31,695 nt of DNA. Origin: Thermococcus sp. (GTDB taxonomy: Archaea > Methanobacteriota_B > Thermococci > Thermococcales > Thermococcaceae). The position numbers and the translations under genes are program-made. Of the stretch, positions 31,344 through 31,695 are shown piece after piece. The notes under the pieces were generated by a model, which was not told the origin of the DNA, made no database searches, and saw nothing but the letters and a program-made list of their open reading frames with translations. The stretch spans positions 1-31,695 of the forward strand of contig JALTCK010000056.1 in assembly GCA_027074805.1 (NCBI GenBank). Direction: 5' to 3'. Position 1 is the stretch's first letter. Each line of letters starts with the position of its first letter.

Positions 31344-31695
31344 GTGAGGGGGTTAAAAATATTTAGTCTGGCCTTCTTCTCCTACCTCTTCCTCTCCCTC
31401 TACGCTAACTACTTTGACGAAAACCTTAGGAAGATGATATACTCAAAGGGCTTTGAGCCCTCGATGGTCATTCTTGGGACGGTAATTGCCCTAATTTTCT
31501 TCCTCGCCTTTGGTCTAGGTTATCTCTTTGGCTTTAAGCTTCCTGTTTGGTTTCTGATGGTGCTTCTTTTAGTTCTCTCATTTTACGAGCCTCCAGTGGC
31601 CCCAATATTAGCTTTTCTTCTCTTGGTCTCTTACAAAATTCGTCTCGATCCATTCATGAAATTTCCAGAGGTTGCACTGGCACTCTCCCTTGTTA
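31344..31695 (+). CDS. Membrane protein, partial (C-terminus outside window)
   Basis: The first 117 codons of a hydrophobic protein (MRGLKIFSLAFFSYLFLSLY...) with about five helices in view, joined by short loops such as YANYFDENLRKMIYSKGFEP and YKIRLDPFMKFPE. I cannot assign a family from this part. The GTG start at 31344 follows GTGGTGG at the right distance, and a TATA-like TTTTTAAG lies at 31307-31314. It is divergent from the STT3-like gene with 55 bp between starts, so the two may share a promoter region. Confidence 0.65.
   Translation, partial: MRGLKIFSLAFFSYLFLSLYANYFDENLRKMIYSKGFEPSMVILGTVIALIFFLAFGLGYLFGFKLPVWFLMVLLLVLSFYEPPVAPILAFLLLVSYKIRLDPFMKFPEVALALSLV

Noticed and set aside
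1..31695. CRISPR array, insertion sequence or prophage
   Set aside because: No regularly spaced repeat of 25-37 bp, no transposase or recombinase frame, and no structural phage genes were found on either strand.

Overview
The window is a gene-dense stretch of a hyperthermophilic euryarchaeal chromosome, almost certainly Thermococcus or a close relative (Thermococcales). Evidence: archaeal-only or archaeal-type genes (RNase P protein Rpp30/Rnp3, a beta proteasome subunit followed directly by the KH-metallo-beta-lactamase-beta-CASP termination factor FttA/aCPSF1, TrpB2, a maltose-type PEP synthase, hexameric-type glutamate dehydrogenase), GGTG/GGAGG ribosome binding sites 4-8 nt before the starts, frequent GTG and TTG starts, TATA boxes of the TTTAWATA type about 25-30 nt before the predicted transcript starts, and a tRNA with an encoded CCA. 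I see no IS element, CRISPR array, prophage or integrase.

Layout. 1-451: a VapBC-type toxin-antitoxin pair running off the left edge. 554-1689: an RNA-processing operon (COG1325 RNA-binding protein, Rnp3). 1705-3030: a lone trpB2 with a long upstream region carrying four similar T-rich repeats. 3376-8122: Thermococcales hypotheticals, a DUF389 membrane protein and the ribosome-rescue factor RqcH/NEMF. 8263-11065: a P-II protein with a shortened T-loop, then an SNF-family Na+ symporter operon with a 36-residue small subunit. 11066-11752: a long non-coding region with a probable C/D box sRNA and the strong gdhA promoter. 11753-14999: gdhA, a small K+ channel, a DUF4389-like protein, and a two-domain protein (degenerate P-loop plus deoxyribosyltransferase-like). 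15108-19016: psmB - fttA - a threonine-synthase-like protein, tightly coupled. 19077-20133: a small membrane protein and rpiA. 20134-20924: about 790 bp of non-coding DNA packed with short near-perfect hairpins, ending at tRNA-Leu(CAA). 21080-27223: upp, two MATE transporters sharing one promoter element, and ppsA with a TGM-like site. 27355-31288: two GT-C glycosyltransferases, one an STT3-like catalytic module joined to an alpha/alpha-toroid domain. 31344-end: a partial membrane protein.

The most interesting items: (1) a threonine-synthase-fold protein whose PLP lysine is replaced by arginine (GSFRDR instead of GSFKDR) and which carries a C-terminal PadR-like winged helix, so it looks like a ligand-sensing regulator made from a dead enzyme, translationally coupled to the global termination factor FttA; (2) the STT3-like/toroid fusion; (3) the hairpin-rich region before tRNA-Leu, including a nested stem with two possible partners for one strand; (4) four convergent gene pairs whose stop codons interlock by exactly 4 nt; (5) the repeat-bearing trpB2 leader. 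Functions given for these are inference from sequence, with no database search.
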